Shown here: positions 1-10,002 of the stretch, piece after piece
How positions within the stretch are numbered: position 1 is the stretch's first letter
How the letters are laid out: every line of letters begins with the position of its first letter
Program-made: the position numbers and the translations under genes
The notes under the pieces: model-generated
Seen by the model: the letters and a program-made list of their open reading frames with translations, nothing else
What the model was told of the DNA's origin: nothing
The model's database searches: none
Assembly: GCA_037127315.1 (NCBI GenBank)
Contig: JBBBDQ010000420.1
Location: forward strand, 1,105,001 to 1,169,000
DNA: 64,000 nucleotides
Direction of reading: 5' to 3'
DNA from: Ascarosepion bandense
Lineage: Eukaryota > Mollusca > Cephalopoda > Sepiida > Sepiidae

Positions 1-234
1 CTTTCTGTCTTTCTTTTTTTCGATGAAACCGAGTAGTGGCTTTGATGTGTCTTTCCACGTGATCAAAACGGAACAGTCCATTATATATGAGGCTGAAATA
101 TTTGTGCGTACTAATGAATGGAAAGATACGCACATTTCTTTTAAGATAGTAGCATAATGTTTGTGAAGAGACTTAGATCTCAGAATTTTAACTAGCAGTA
201 TTACAGATGACATTGACAAAAGACTTAGTTATTG

Positions 235-422
235 TAGGGAATCATCCCCATTCCGTCCGGGTTCCACTGGTGAGAAATAAGTTCTACTCGGGGAGTTTCT
301 TCCCGCGAACCACTGCTTTTATCGTCATATTTAAACATTTAAACTGTAAAATGATGAGACCTTGCAACCAATCTAATACAGTGCTTGAATTTATAAAGTC
401 TATCTTCCATACAGAAGAATGA
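235..422. mobile_element. LINE C-terminal scrap, mosaic
   Basis: The plus strand to about 320 encodes residues resembling the end of a Jockey-like reverse-transcriptase ORF (SGSFFPRTTA, where intact copies read S-F-F-x-R-T-x-x-L-W-N). From about 320 to 422 the sequence matches the opposite strand of a related LINE. A similar plus-strand piece recurs at 37.9-38.09 kb. It is a decayed, non-coding fragment. Confidence 0.5.
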
Positions 423-454
423 TCATCAGAAGAATTATCAAAAAAAATTATTTA

Positions 455-1030
455 TACAGGGTGTTCCATTCAGACAGACCGAAGTTAGCCTTAAATAAAA
501 CAGTGATGTTGGTAAAATTTTATTGATTTCACTAATGGATCATGTTATTTAATCATGGCAATTGGGACTTGAATTAAATGCTATGGATGTCGAAGATTTG
601 TCACATGCCACTCAGCCACTGCAACAATGGAATTACTTAATGAGAAGTTCCCAGGTCACATCATATCTCGAAAACAGTGATGTCAATTGGACACCACAAT
701 CGTGCAACTTGACTCCTTTAGATTTCTTCCTTTGGGGGTCATCTCTAAGGTCTATGCTAACAAGCTAACAACACTTCAACAGCTGAAAGACGAGATAAAA
801 TGGCATATTGGGGAAATAGGGAACAACTATACAGAGACGTCATCAAAATTTTCGACCATTGAGTGGAGGTGTGCTGCTGAAACCTTGGGAAACATTTGGG
901 CAATATTATTTTTTTCACATAATTGCTATGACACAAATAACATGATCGAATAGTGAAATCAATAAAATTTTACCAATAACACTGTTTTATTTACAGGTAA
1001 CTTTAATCCGTCTTAATGGAAAACCCTATA
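455..1030 (+). mobile_element. Internally deleted mariner/Tc1-type element with long TIRs
   Basis: Positions 457-537 and 950-1028 are imperfect inverted repeats of about 75-80 bp (both read inward through AATAAAACAGTG and TTTTATTGATTTCAC) and are flanked by TA. The interior, in two frames (about 562-760 and 687-950), encodes the C-terminal part of a transposase with the hallmark NLTPLDFFLWG, followed by a VYANKLTTLQQLKDEI-type helix. The D in PLDFFLWG would be the third catalytic acid. Upstream residues ATQPLQQW resemble a decayed second-acid region. The N-terminal DNA-binding region and the first acid are missing and there is a frameshift near 700. At about 576 bp it is far shorter than an autonomous element of 1.3 kb or more, so it is a non-autonomous derivative. 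Confidence 0.8.
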
Positions 1031-1034
1031 GAAA

Positions 1035-1489
1035 AGGTGAAGGGAAGCTACATTACAGTGGTGGAAAAGTGACTGAAGCTGAGATGCCAAGTCAAGACCA
1101 ATAACATTGCAGATTCTTCTTTTGATCATATCAAAGCTCTCTAAATAGAGTATATGTGAGAGCAATATTCTAAACATGGACGAATGGTAGACTTATAAAT
1201 GTGTAAGATAGATTCGGACGTGAAAAGTTGTCTAACACGACACAGAGAACTAATTTTCCTAGCAATTGATTCAATATATATTTCACTTAATGTTCGCGAA
1301 AACCGTAAACTCGAAAAGATGCAACGAGTCACTCTTGTGGTGGTTAGCATCAGCCATGCTGATGGAAGGTATAAAGGTTTTTCTCGCTCGATTAACATGG
1401 AGTACTTTCGTTTTGGATGTGTTAAGATTAACAAGCAATTCCTTACCCTTAATAAAAGTAAGTAGATCATTTCTGAAATCAGCTGTCAA
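1035..1489 (-). pseudogene. Jockey-like LINE reverse-transcriptase relic (palm/thumb)
   Basis: The minus strand encodes, with frameshifts, LLVNLNTSKTKVLHVN, then a middle segment with IESIARKISSLCRVRQLF, then ILHIYKSTIRPCLEYCSHI. This order is typical of the region after the YxDD motif of Jockey/CR1-type reverse transcriptases, and it is nearly the same as the better preserved copy at 6.05-6.64 kb. It begins just outside the right inverted repeat of the mariner-type element. No intact ORF remains. Confidence 0.75.
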
Positions 1490-1734
1490 TTAGATTTTGT
1501 CGCAACGATCAAGTCTTGGTTTGGCTTATTTCATCAATCTCAATGCCGACATGATTTTTAGGATATATTTGTGTGAATAAAATATATATCTATAGAAGAA
1601 ACCAGTTTATAAATCAGGTTCATTGAAATATTTTTGTAAGAGGCGTTTTTTCGAGAGTCTAATATTTTGCTGGCTACATTTTTTTTCAAAAATGTGTTGC
1701 TGGTATTTTTGCTATAAAAATCTTCTTTTTCGAG

Positions 1735-2055
1735 CATGTGAGCAATGATGAGGTTTTGGAAAGGATGGAAACGAAATGAAAATTAATACTGAGCATCAGG
1801 AAGAGACAGCTGAAGTTTCTGGGACATGCAGTGAGAAAGGAGGGCTTGGAAAACCTTTTACTAACATGCCAGATAGAGGGAATGAGAGACAGGGGAAAAC
1901 AGCGTGTAACGTACTTGACTGGCTTGTGCGGGTGGGTGGCAGTACGGAGGTTGCACGGTGTAACAGGGAAAAGCCAGGATGGGAGCCACCAGGGATAGGA
2001 ATACTTGGAAAGCCATGATCGCCTATTTCCTGAAGGGACAAGGCACATAGAATGA
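1735..2055 (+). pseudogene. RTE-like LINE C-terminal relic
   Basis: The fragment corresponds to the last ~110 codons of an endonuclease/reverse-transcriptase LINE: a pattern related to HVSNDEVLERM, then RKRQLKFLGHAMRKEGLENL, then RDRGRQRVTYL and a WKAMIAYFLKGQGT-like end. The frame is broken several times (for example TGA within the METK segment). It ends at GGCACATAG, the same 3' boundary as the copies at 9.15 and 24.45 kb. Confidence 0.75.
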
Positions 2056-2061
2056 GAAATG

Positions 2062-2312
2062 GGCGGTGGTGCATTGGATATCGGCTCGGAACGTGAAATC
2101 GGAGAACCGATGTCGAATTCGTTGCATTCGTCTCTTCTCCCTCTAGCTATTTGTAAGATAACAAAACGGATTGTTTTATAGCATTGGTTGGCAACCAGTC
2201 TACCGCAGCAAGTAATAGCAACGTAAAAATCATCTACCCAGTCAATTCACGCCTCTTTCTAGACATGATTGCCCAAGCGTGTATCACGTATTGCACTTAA
2301 CTGAGTGTTTGA
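2062..2312 (+). mobile_element. SINE-B (tRNA-derived), internally deleted
   Basis: It has the A-box-like GTGGTGCATTGGATATCGG and a damaged B-box region, then the family 3' body with AAGCGTGTATCACG and the terminal GCACTTAACTGA. Compared with the copy at 23.2 kb it lacks tens of bases after the B box. Confidence 0.8.
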
Positions 2313-2321
2313 CCGCAGTTT

Positions 2322-2480
2322 GAGGTTAATTATATGCCTATAGTTGAGACCCTAACAGGTCCTACGAGTGTGGCTCATCATACACCTGGGAACAACAGCA
2401 TTGAAGATGTGTTTTTGTCAAAAACTCGGGATCATACAACTTGCTGTCAGATGTAGTTTATCGTCATACCACAGATGTCG
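2322..2480 (+). repeat. I/E family dispersed repeat (E part)
   Basis: It runs from the GGTTAATTATATGCC region to TAGTTTATCGTCATACC. Copies of the same ~170-bp module occur at 17.2, 18.36 and 34.67 kb. The start contains an ATAGYTGRGACC stretch that could be a worn A box, but I cannot prove a tRNA origin. Confidence 0.6.
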
Positions 2481-2489
2481 AAACAATTT

Positions 2490-3285
2490 GACTTTCTGTT
2501 AAGTATGAGGTGAGGAAAGGTGTTTTTTTCTTCATTTTTTATTAATATGTTCCTATTTTGAATTCGATATTGTCTTTTAGCGATGTTCTAATCAAAGGTA
2601 ACGGTTCGAGACAATTAGCATCAGAAACGTGTACGTAATCTTTGAATTGATTTTTGTAAACACTGAATTCTTCAACAGAGCATTCTTCAATTTCAAACAA
2701 GATATTTGCCTTTAAGTAAAAAAAGAAAAGTCTTTCATAAATCATGTTTTTATACAAAAGGATAATTAACTATTTTAACGAAAAAGATATCACGCTTTGG
2801 CGGTTTTACTGGGTTCTTGATTAACCGACTTGAAAATTGTCGAAAATTGCAATCTTTACACCAGTTAATTAAATGGTTTTAAAAGAGACTAACTTGTCGC
2901 TCGAAGCCACAGAGGTGTCTTTTCTTAAAAAAAAAATGATAACTTAGCTTCTTTTTCTTTTTTCACGAGTTCTTGCATTTGTAATTTAAATGATTTTTTT
3001 TGACAATGTTTCTTTTTTTATCTTTAGATCATTAGCTTATCTTGTCGCCTTAAAATATTTAAGCGTACTGATTGTAAAGCAAAATGCCTCTTTACTATTT
3101 ATTATTAGTATAGGGAAAGAATTTCAAGTCTATGATCTTCGTGTTCTGCGGAGTACAGAATGAAGAAAACAATTAAGGTTAAAATAAGTTAATCTTTTAC
3201 TATTTTACAAAACTACATTGAATGAGCGGAAAGAAACAACGGGGCAACTCATTCGTATTCCCCTGTAGAGGATTTAGGATGTCAA
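2490..3285. other. AT-rich unassigned stretch
   Basis: There are poly(T)/poly(A) tracts and one short minus-strand reading frame of 71 codons at 2542-2757. It has no recognisable motif, and I would not call it a gene. Confidence 0.4.
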
Positions 3286-3289
3286 TTTG

Positions 3290-3800
3290 AAAAAAAAGCT
3301 CCCTCTGTCTCTTCTATAAATACTTTCATGGCTTCTGATCGGATGAGCTTAAGCCACTTATGCCTCCTCAACAGGTGTTTACTCGTGCAACCAGACTGGC
3401 AACTGGGTCCCACCCATTCACAGTCAGGTTAGCCAAATGCAGACGACAATTCTACTCCTGCAGCTTCCTCTCTCGCACTTCCCGCCTGTGGAACTCACTC
3501 CCGTATTCTTGCTTTCCTGACGGCTACAACCTCCAGAAATGTAAATGCAAAGTCAATACTCATCTACTAACCACTGGACTCTAGCTCTCTCCCCTCCCCT
3601 GTATAACCTTCCCTTTCTCTCCACCTATGTATCTGTCATCGCACCTACTTTCTCAGCTTTCTATTGTTCCATTCTAACTACTTTGTACTCCTCACTCTTT
3701 TCTAATTAATCGTTTTACATTTATGTAACCCCCTGCACATCAGTGGCGTTTCCGCCTTGCTCGGGGTGAAATGATTAAAAAAAAAAAAGAAAGAAAGAAA
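3290..3800 (+). mobile_element. Jockey-like LINE (LINE-A), 3' end with tail
   Basis: A 5'-truncated copy. The 3360-3584 frame encodes the end of the RT ORF: FTRATRLATGSHPFTVRLAK, then SFLSRTSRLWNSLPYSCFPDGY and the stop after THLLTTGL. A 3' UTR of about 200 bp follows, ending in CCGCCTTGCTCGGGGTGA, ATGATTAAAA and an (AAAG)n tail to about 3803. Upstream, 3300-3360 matches the ORF with a stop inside FHGF*SDEL. The final ~70 bp are shared with SINE-A. Confidence 0.85.
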
Positions 3801-4154
3801 GAAGCCGTCGAAATTTCATACGTGAAAGTCTTTCGACTTGATTGTCAAATTTGTTTAATCTGAATACCTCCAAAAATGTTATAAAAAGAAGAGCTTAGTA
3901 TCAAATAAAAGGCTCAAAACTTGATAAAAACAAAGTTTTATCGTTAAAACATTTATATGTTTAATAAGATGAAAGACGAAGGTATTTTTTGATTATGTTA
4001 TTAAATTTTTTTAATCCATTTTCAGATCTTCGATATTTGTTTTTCTTGCGTCAGGGGGTCTACCAAAAGTTAGTATGGGAAAATTAGCGTTGTTTTGCAG
4101 TAAAAACGCGTTGTTTTGTAAATTCTTGCAAAAATAATTGAAGTAAATAGATCT

Positions 4155-4380
4155 TTTCTTTTTTTTACAATTGGAGTAGATAGATCTATCTATCGCCCAG
4201 TTCACACTCCACCCACGTCTATTGAACAGGTGAAGAGGCTCATCCCTTGTTCCCTGTTTAGGATGTGGTTTCCGGCTTTCTCTCTTCTAATCTTTTCTAA
4301 TCTTTCACTCTTACGTAGCCCCCTGCACATCAGTGGCGTTACCGCCTTGCTCGGGGTGATATGATTAAAAAAAATATATA
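4155..4380 (+). mobile_element. SINE-A, single-headed full-length copy
   Basis: The head starts at CAATTGGAGTAGATAGATC and includes GGTTCACACTCC-like bases (here AGTTCACACTCC), which resemble a pol III B box, then TCATCCCTTGTTCCCTG. From about 4300 the 3' part (TACGTAGCCCCCTGCACATC to GGGGTGATATGATTAAAA) is nearly identical to the LINE-A 3' end. I see no clear A box, so the head's RNA of origin is uncertain. Confidence 0.8.
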
Positions 4381-4409
4381 TATCTTCTAGTTTTGTATTA
4401 AAAAATGTA

Positions 4410-5042
4410 ATTTTTTTTTAATCATTTCGCCCCGAGCAAGGCAGAAATGCCACTGATGAGCGGGGCATGACTGTAAAATGATTAATTAGAAAAGAGTGAG
4501 GAGTACAAACTAGTTAGAAAGGAGCAATAAAAAGCTGAGAATGCAGGTGCGATGACAGATACATAGGTGGAGAGAAAGGGAAGGTTATACGGGGGTGGGG
4601 AGAGAGCTAGAATCCAGTGGTTAATAGATGAGTATTGGCATTGCATTTAAATTTCTGGAGGTTGTAGCCGTTAGGAAATCAAGAATATGGGAGAGAGTTC
4701 CACAGGAGGAAAGTGCGAGAGAAGAAGCTGCAGGAGTAGAATTGTCGTTTTCATTTGGCTAACCTGACTGTGAATGGGTGGGACCCAGTTGCCAGTCTGG
4801 TTGCACGAGTAAACACCTGTTGAGGAGGCACCAGTGACTTAAGTTCGTCCGAGCAGAAGCCATGAAAGTATTTATAGAACAGACAAAGGGAGGCCACATT
4901 TCGACGGTGGGGAAGTGGCTGCAGTCGAGCCGCCAGATCAGTACCTGTCACATTACAGACTCTCCTTTGGAGCCTGTCGAGAACACTGAGGAGAACGACA
5001 GGGGCGCCTGACCATAAATGGAAACAGTACTCCATAATGCTG
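4410..5042 (-). mobile_element. LINE-A 3' end, inserted in an I/E-family repeat
   Basis: The minus strand encodes MEYCFHLWSGAPVVLLSVLD, then RLQRRVCNV, RRNVASLCLFYKYFHGFCSDE and the ATRLATGSHPFTVRLAK block. This 94-codon open stretch (4751-5035) makes it the best preserved LINE-A ORF fragment here. The rest of the C-terminus is frameshifted, and the 3' UTR ends at 4410 with the complement of GCCTTGCTCGGGGCGAAATG. It splits the I/E consensus seen intact near 17.03 kb: TATCTTCTAGTTTTG ends on one side and TGCTGGTAATATTTTT begins on the other. Confidence 0.85.
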
Positions 5043-5044
5043 GT

Positions 5045-5850
5045 AATATTTTTTTTCCTTTAAAAATGTATTATAACAATAAAATTTCTTGAATGTTTGT
5101 TTATATCTAATTATACGGAAATTAATTTGCTCGTTGAAATTTCTTCCGGCTCGCTGTACTTTATCCACAAAACCATTTATAAATATTATACACAAAATTG
5201 CTGTTGTAGTAAGTGGAGACAAACTTTATGTAACAGAATATTTTCGTTATTTCTGTTCGTTAATTTAATATGACTAGTTGAATAGCCGTCATTTTTTTCT
5301 TCAATTGTTTAAATATTTCAGTACAGTTTTATGAAAAAATCTAATTAAACAGGTTATGTTCACTTATTTAGATAACTTCGTAATAAAAGATATTTTCTAC
5401 TCGTATTATTCAACCACGGCAGTAGTTGAATATATTCTTAAGTCCGACATTGAGGCAATCTAGGCAGCTTTCAAGCTTTACCACTAATTCAATACTTAAC
5501 CAAAATTCAAACAGTTTACAGATTTAGATAGAACACCTCCTCAGCTACATTTTGAAAAAAGAAAACTTTTAAATTTTCGTTCACTAGAAAAAAGTCCCAT
5601 CAAAAAATGTGAAGTACGAAAAGGGTGACTAACTACATAAGTACATAAGTTAGTGAGTGATTATCGCTTCTAATAATAAATCTTATTCTTTATAACTTTT
5701 TCTGTTTAATATGTTTGCATGCAGTTTTCAACAGTTAATTTCTAATGATATCTTTTATCGTTTTTGTCAATCAAACTTTGCTTATCACTTATTATTTTAT
5801 AAGAATTAATTATCAAAATTAATTAAAAATATTTAATTTTTCTACTGTTT
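5045..5850. other. AT-rich unassigned stretch
   Basis: The first ~50 bases continue the interrupted I/E repeat. The rest is AT-rich with no recognisable coding or RNA signal. Confidence 0.4.
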
Positions 5851-5854
5851 TTTT

Positions 5855-6715
5855 TTTTTTAAATTTTTTAATCACTTCACCCCAAGCAAGGCATTCCATT
5901 GCCACTATTGCGCATGGGGTATACATAGGGGAAGGTAAAGAGGAGGAGTGGTTAGATGTAGGAAATGTCAGAAGGAAGGTGATAGATGGGTAAGGATACC
6001 GAGGATGAGGAATGGGCAGATGGGAAGAGTGTTTGAAAGAATGGGAGCGAGTTAGTGTGTTAGGAGGTGTCTATTGACCTTACATTTAAACTCCTGGAGA
6101 GTGTAGCCGTCGGGGAAGCAATCATGTGGAAGGAAATTCCACAGTCGGGAAGTGCGAGAAAAGAAACTGTTGGAGTAGAAGTTGAGGTTGCATTTTATCG
6201 GTTTCACTGTAAAAGGGTGGGATCTAGTTGCTAATCTAGTTTCTCGTGCAAATTCGTATCTAGGGGCCAGCAGCGATCCAAGTTCATTGGTGCAGAAGCC
6301 GTGAAAGTATTTATAGAAGAGACACAAGGAAGCTACGTGGCGCCGGTGAGAAAGAGACTGCAGGCGGTCTGCCAAGTTGGTATCGATCACATTACAGACC
6401 CTCCGCTGTACCTTGTCGAGAATCCCGAGGAGAATAGCAGGAGCACCCGACCAGATATGGCAGCAGTATTCAATGCATGGGCGGATGGTAGATTTATAAA
6501 TGTGCAAGATAGATCCAGACGGAAAAAAAACTTCCGGGCCCTGCACAGAGAACCGACTTTCATAGCAGCGGATTTAGCAATGGATTCGATATAGACATTA
6601 CATTTTCCATTTGAGGTCCGCTGAAAGTGTGAGACCAAGGAGGCGTAGTGTTTTACCCTCTGGGAGGCAAGCCTGGTCCATGCTAATGGGAGGTAGGTGC
6701 GATTGTCTATGATGG
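5855..6715 (-). mobile_element. Jockey-like LINE (LINE-B subfamily), best preserved C-terminus
   Basis: An open frame of 164 codons (6052-6546, minus) encodes ILHIYKSTIRPCIEYCCHIW, then GAPAILLGILDKVQRRVCNV, VASLCLFYKYFHGFC, TRLATRSHPFTVK, SFFSRTSRLWNFLPHDCFPD and GYTLQEFKCKVNRHLL with a stop. This is the thumb/C-terminal region of a Jockey/CR1-type reverse transcriptase. An upstream frame (6387-6638) carries YIESIAKSAAMKVGSLCRAR, displaced by a frameshift. The catalytic RT palm and the APE endonuclease are absent (5' truncation near 6715). The 3' end at ~5855 is (A)n after GGGGTGAAGTGATTAAAA. Confidence 0.85.
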
Positions 6716-6828
6716 TTAATTGTCAGTTGAATACAATTAATTTTCTTTTTAATATTTTTAAACGCGGTTTTCAGCATTAAATTTATATTTACTTAATAGT
6801 AATGCCTGGAAAAATCATGGATTACATG

Positions 6829-7135
6829 GAGAAATGCGCGCATGAAAAGTAATATTCTTAAGATTATACTAAACTTGGAAAAGAACAGGACAGTTATTAA
6901 ACCTGGAAAAGTAAAGGACAAAATATTGTCGTAAAGTAAAAAATTAAATGTCTTAAAATATTGCAGCTAAAAATAAAATTTGAATGCAATATTTTAAGTA
7001 AGAAATTTTTTTCTTTTTTACTTTACTAGAATATCTTCTCCTATTTTTTTTTCCAAGTTTAATAACTTGTTCTGTTATTTTCCAGGTTTAATATAATCTT
7101 AAGAATAGTATTTTTATGCGTGCGATTTCTTCTGT
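6829..7135. repeat. Foldback (inverted-repeat) element, ~300 bp
   Basis: The left arm (about 6829-6950: GGAGAAATGCGCGCATGAAA, ATATTCTTAAGATTATA, AACTTGGAAAAGAACAGGAC) is complementary to the right arm (about 7010-7130: TCCAAGTTTAATAACTTGTT, CCAGGTTTAATATAATCTTA, ATGCGTGCGATTTCTTC). The arms are imperfect and about 120 bp long, with a short spacer. No ORF. Confidence 0.75.
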
Positions 7136-7289
7136 AATGTAGTTTGTATTAATATGAAATATCACCCGACAAACGCTACAAAAAATTAGACCGTAACCAG
7201 CGTAACGTAACTGATATCTGTAACTCAACAGAAGCTGGGTTGACGTTTGGTCACGTGATGACAGATCTAATGTTGTGTTATGGAAACTT

Positions 7290-8048
7290 CATCAGTAAAT
7301 CAGAAATGAAGAAAATGAAGTGAGTGCCTTTTTTAATTTAATTTTAAAGTACTCATTATTCTTAAAAATGTATTAAAATATACTAAGTAATCTCATGTTT
7401 TATTGAATTTTAGAATTTTCTGCTTTAAATTTGCTATAGTCATCGCGCTTATTTTTGGTAAGGTCAAGTATGGTCCTCCATACTTACAAAAATCGTCACG
7501 TTTATACACATGCAAAAAAAAAAAAAAAGAATTTATTTTTAAAATATGGAGACCTGATTTGTATTAAGCTTTTCTATTCATAATTAATAAGTATAGTTTT
7601 CACCTAATAGCAATATTATCTAAAAGGCTGAAATTAATACAGAATTTTTAAAGATCGAAAATTTAATCTTTTTAATTAATTTTTTCCAAAATTAAAAAGA
7701 ATTCTTATAAAAATTCGTTATTCATCGAAAAAGATTATTCTTAAAACAATAATTTATTTCATATATCTCATTTGTAAAAATAATTAAACGCTTTTCTAAT
7801 TAAATATGTCATAGTTTTATTGCATTTTTATTTATTTTACGATTAGGAGGTGATTTTTGGCAAATGTGGTCTCTGCTTAACAAAAACAAATTAATGATTT
7901 AATTTTAATTTCTCGAAATGTTATAAATTAAGTAGGGCTAACAGATGTAAAAATATTTTTATCAAGATTTTCTAAAAACATTATTTAAAAAATAATTTTA
8001 TTCGTTAATAAATCCTGAAAACCTCATTAAAATTCGAAAGATTTTGAT
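7290..8048 (+). repeat. AT-rich dispersed element (AT-family), partial
   Basis: It shares ordered blocks with 56.37-56.96 and 61.34-61.92 kb: ...ATTCATCGAAAAAG, TTCTAATTAAATATGTCATA, GATGTAAAAATATTTTTATC, AAGATTTTCTAAAAACATT, and AATAAATCCTGAAAACCTC. It is non-coding in all frames and is cut at its right end by the SINE-A array. Confidence 0.65.
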
Positions 8049-8049
8049 T

Positions 8050-8840
8050 TTTTTTTTAATCGTATCACCCCGAGCAAGGCGGTAACGCCACTGATGTGCA
8101 GGGGGCTACGTAATAGTGAAAAGATTGGAAAAGAGAAAGCCGGAAAACCACATCCTAAACAGGGAACAAGGGATGAGCCTCTTAACCTGTTCAATAGACG
8201 TGGGTGGAGTGTGAACCGGGCGATAGTTTAGTCTATCTACTCCAATTTAAAAAAAAAAAAGAAAAGAGTAAAAAGATTGGGAAAGAGAAAGCCGGAAACC
8301 ACATCCTAAACAGGGAACAAGGGATGAGCCTCTTAACCTGTTCAATAGACATGGGTGGAGTGTGAACCGGGCGATAGTTTAGTCTATCTACTCCAATTTA
8401 AAAAAAAAAAGAAAAGAGTAAAAAGATTGGGAAAGAGAAAGCCGGAAACCACATCCTAAACAGGGAACAAGGGATGAGCCTCTTAACCTGTTCACTAGAC
8501 GTGGGTGGAGTGTGAACTGGGCGATAGTTTAGTCTATCTACTCCAATTTAAAAAAAAAAGAAAAGAGTAAAAAGATTGGGAAAGAGAAAGCCGGAAACCA
8601 CATCCTAAACAGGGAACAAGGGATGAGCCTCTTAACCTGTTCAATAGACGTGGGTGGAGTGTGAACTGGGCGATAGTTTAGTCTATCTACTCCAATTTAA
8701 AAAAAAAAAGAAAAGAGTAAAAAGATTGGGAAAGAGAAAGCCGGAAACCACATCCTAAACAGGGAACAAGGGATGAGCCTCTACACCTGTTCAATAAACG
8801 TGGGTGGAGTGTGAACCGGGCGATAGTTTAGTCTATCTTC
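8050..8840 (-). mobile_element. SINE-A with five tandem heads and one LINE tail
   Basis: Read on the minus strand, five head units of 149-152 bp follow each other (GCCGGAAA landmarks at 8139, 8291, 8441, 8590 and 8740 in plus coordinates), joined through a T-rich linker. The LINE-derived tail (positions 8050-8115) occurs only once, at the 3' end, and is bounded by a poly(A) tract. The units differ at a few sites each. A similar head multimer on the other strand lies at 46.8-47.3 kb. Confidence 0.85.
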
Positions 8841-9136
8841 AATTTTCTAAAATACAAAAAAAATAAATTATGATCGAAACGTGATTAAGATAATTTTCAG
8901 TCAGCATTACGTCTAATAATTAACAAGGGATAAACATTGACATAAAATCAGCTAAATAAATTCGACCATTAAGATGTGATATGGCATAGGACACGAGTAT
9001 GGTCTGTGTATCTCCAGAAAAAAAAACTGATAGACATTCTAATTGAAATAGTCATAAAATACAAAAAGAAAAGACTAATTATTAACTCGAAGACAGAATG
9101 AAATACTTGTCGCCATAAAAGAAAGACCGATTCATC

Positions 9137-9530
9137 TATTCTTCTTCTTCATCTTCTATGTGCCCTGTCACTTCAGGACATAGGCGATCTTGGTTCTCCA
9201 TGTCTCCCTATCCCTTGTGGCTCTTAGTATGTTTGTTCCTGTTGCTCCTGGCAACCCACGTTCCGTCATCCACCTGATCATACCCTGCAAATATGTTATC
9301 CGCTGCCTTCCTCTGTCTCTCTTTCCTTCTATCTGACCAGTCAGTATCAGGTTCTCCAGGCTCTCCCTCCTCATTGCATGTCCCACGAACTTGAGTTGTC
9401 TCTTCCTGATGCTCAGTATCAATTTCCTTTTTGTTGCCATTCTTTCCAACACTTCATCGTTGCTTGCATGCTCAGTCCACGATATCCGTAGCATCCTTCT
9501 GTAGAACCACATTTCCGCTGCTTCAAGAAT
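9137..9530 (-). pseudogene. RTE-like LINE C-terminal relic inside F2 unit
   Basis: The minus strand encodes AEMWFYRRMLRISWTEHASN, then DEVLERMATKRKLILSIRKR, QLKFVGHAMRRESLENLILT, GQIEGKRDRGRQRITYLQGM and a TRDRETWRTKIAYVLK end. This is the post-RT C-terminal domain of an endonuclease/RT LINE. It then ends at ..GGCACATAG with an impure (GAA)n tail (9138-9160). The fragment is nearly free of stops, so the insertion looks relatively recent. It is 5'-truncated at about 9530 with no RT catalytic motifs. Confidence 0.85.
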
Positions 9531-9589
9531 TAAAATTGTTGTTTTTAAGCTTTTATATATAATGATTCCTAACAGAAAAAAGTATTTCA

Positions 9590-9646
9590 CTTCCTGATGA
9601 GGTGCAAATAAGATAGTACCAAAACACAACAGCTCTTGTGTTGCAA
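9590..9646 (+). ncRNA. Hammerhead ribozyme, mutated copy (family F2)
   Basis: The core CTGATGA is at 9594-9600. Stem II is a weakened GGTGCAA/TAGTACC, but the invariant GAAA is AAAA, and stem III is ACACAA/TTGTGT. Stem I complementarity is reduced to alternate pairs. The G12-to-A change predicts no cleavage. It aligns along its whole length with the intact copy at 10189-10245. Confidence 0.7.
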
Positions 9647-9694
9647 TAAACTATGCTTTTATTATAAACTTATAATAAAAATATTACCATATAT

Positions 9695-9922
9695 AATAAG
9701 ATGTTGTATGGCATAGAAAACGAAACGAGTATGCTCTGTTTATCTAAAAAAAAAAACCTGATAGAGATCCTAATTGAAATAGTAATAAAATACAAAAAGA
9801 AAAGACAAATTATTAACTCGAAGACAGAATGAAATACTTATCGCCATAAAAGAAAGACTGATTTATTTATTAGACACTATTAAACAAGAGAAATCAATCT
9901 TACCCTCTCTCTCTTTCTCTTG

Positions 9923-10002
<80 letters not shown>

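Larger units (their letters stand above)
8960..9690 (+). repeat. Hammerhead unit family F2, copy 1 (interrupted by RTE)
   Basis: The 5' segment (about 8968-9135: GATATGGCATAGGACACGAG ... GACAGAATGAAATACTTGTC) and the 3' segment (about 9528-9690: TTTTTAAGCTTTTATATATA ... TAAAAATATTACCATA) are each repeated in the same order at 9695-10290. An RTE-like fragment separates the two parts. The 3' segment carries a mutated hammerhead motif. Confidence 0.75.
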
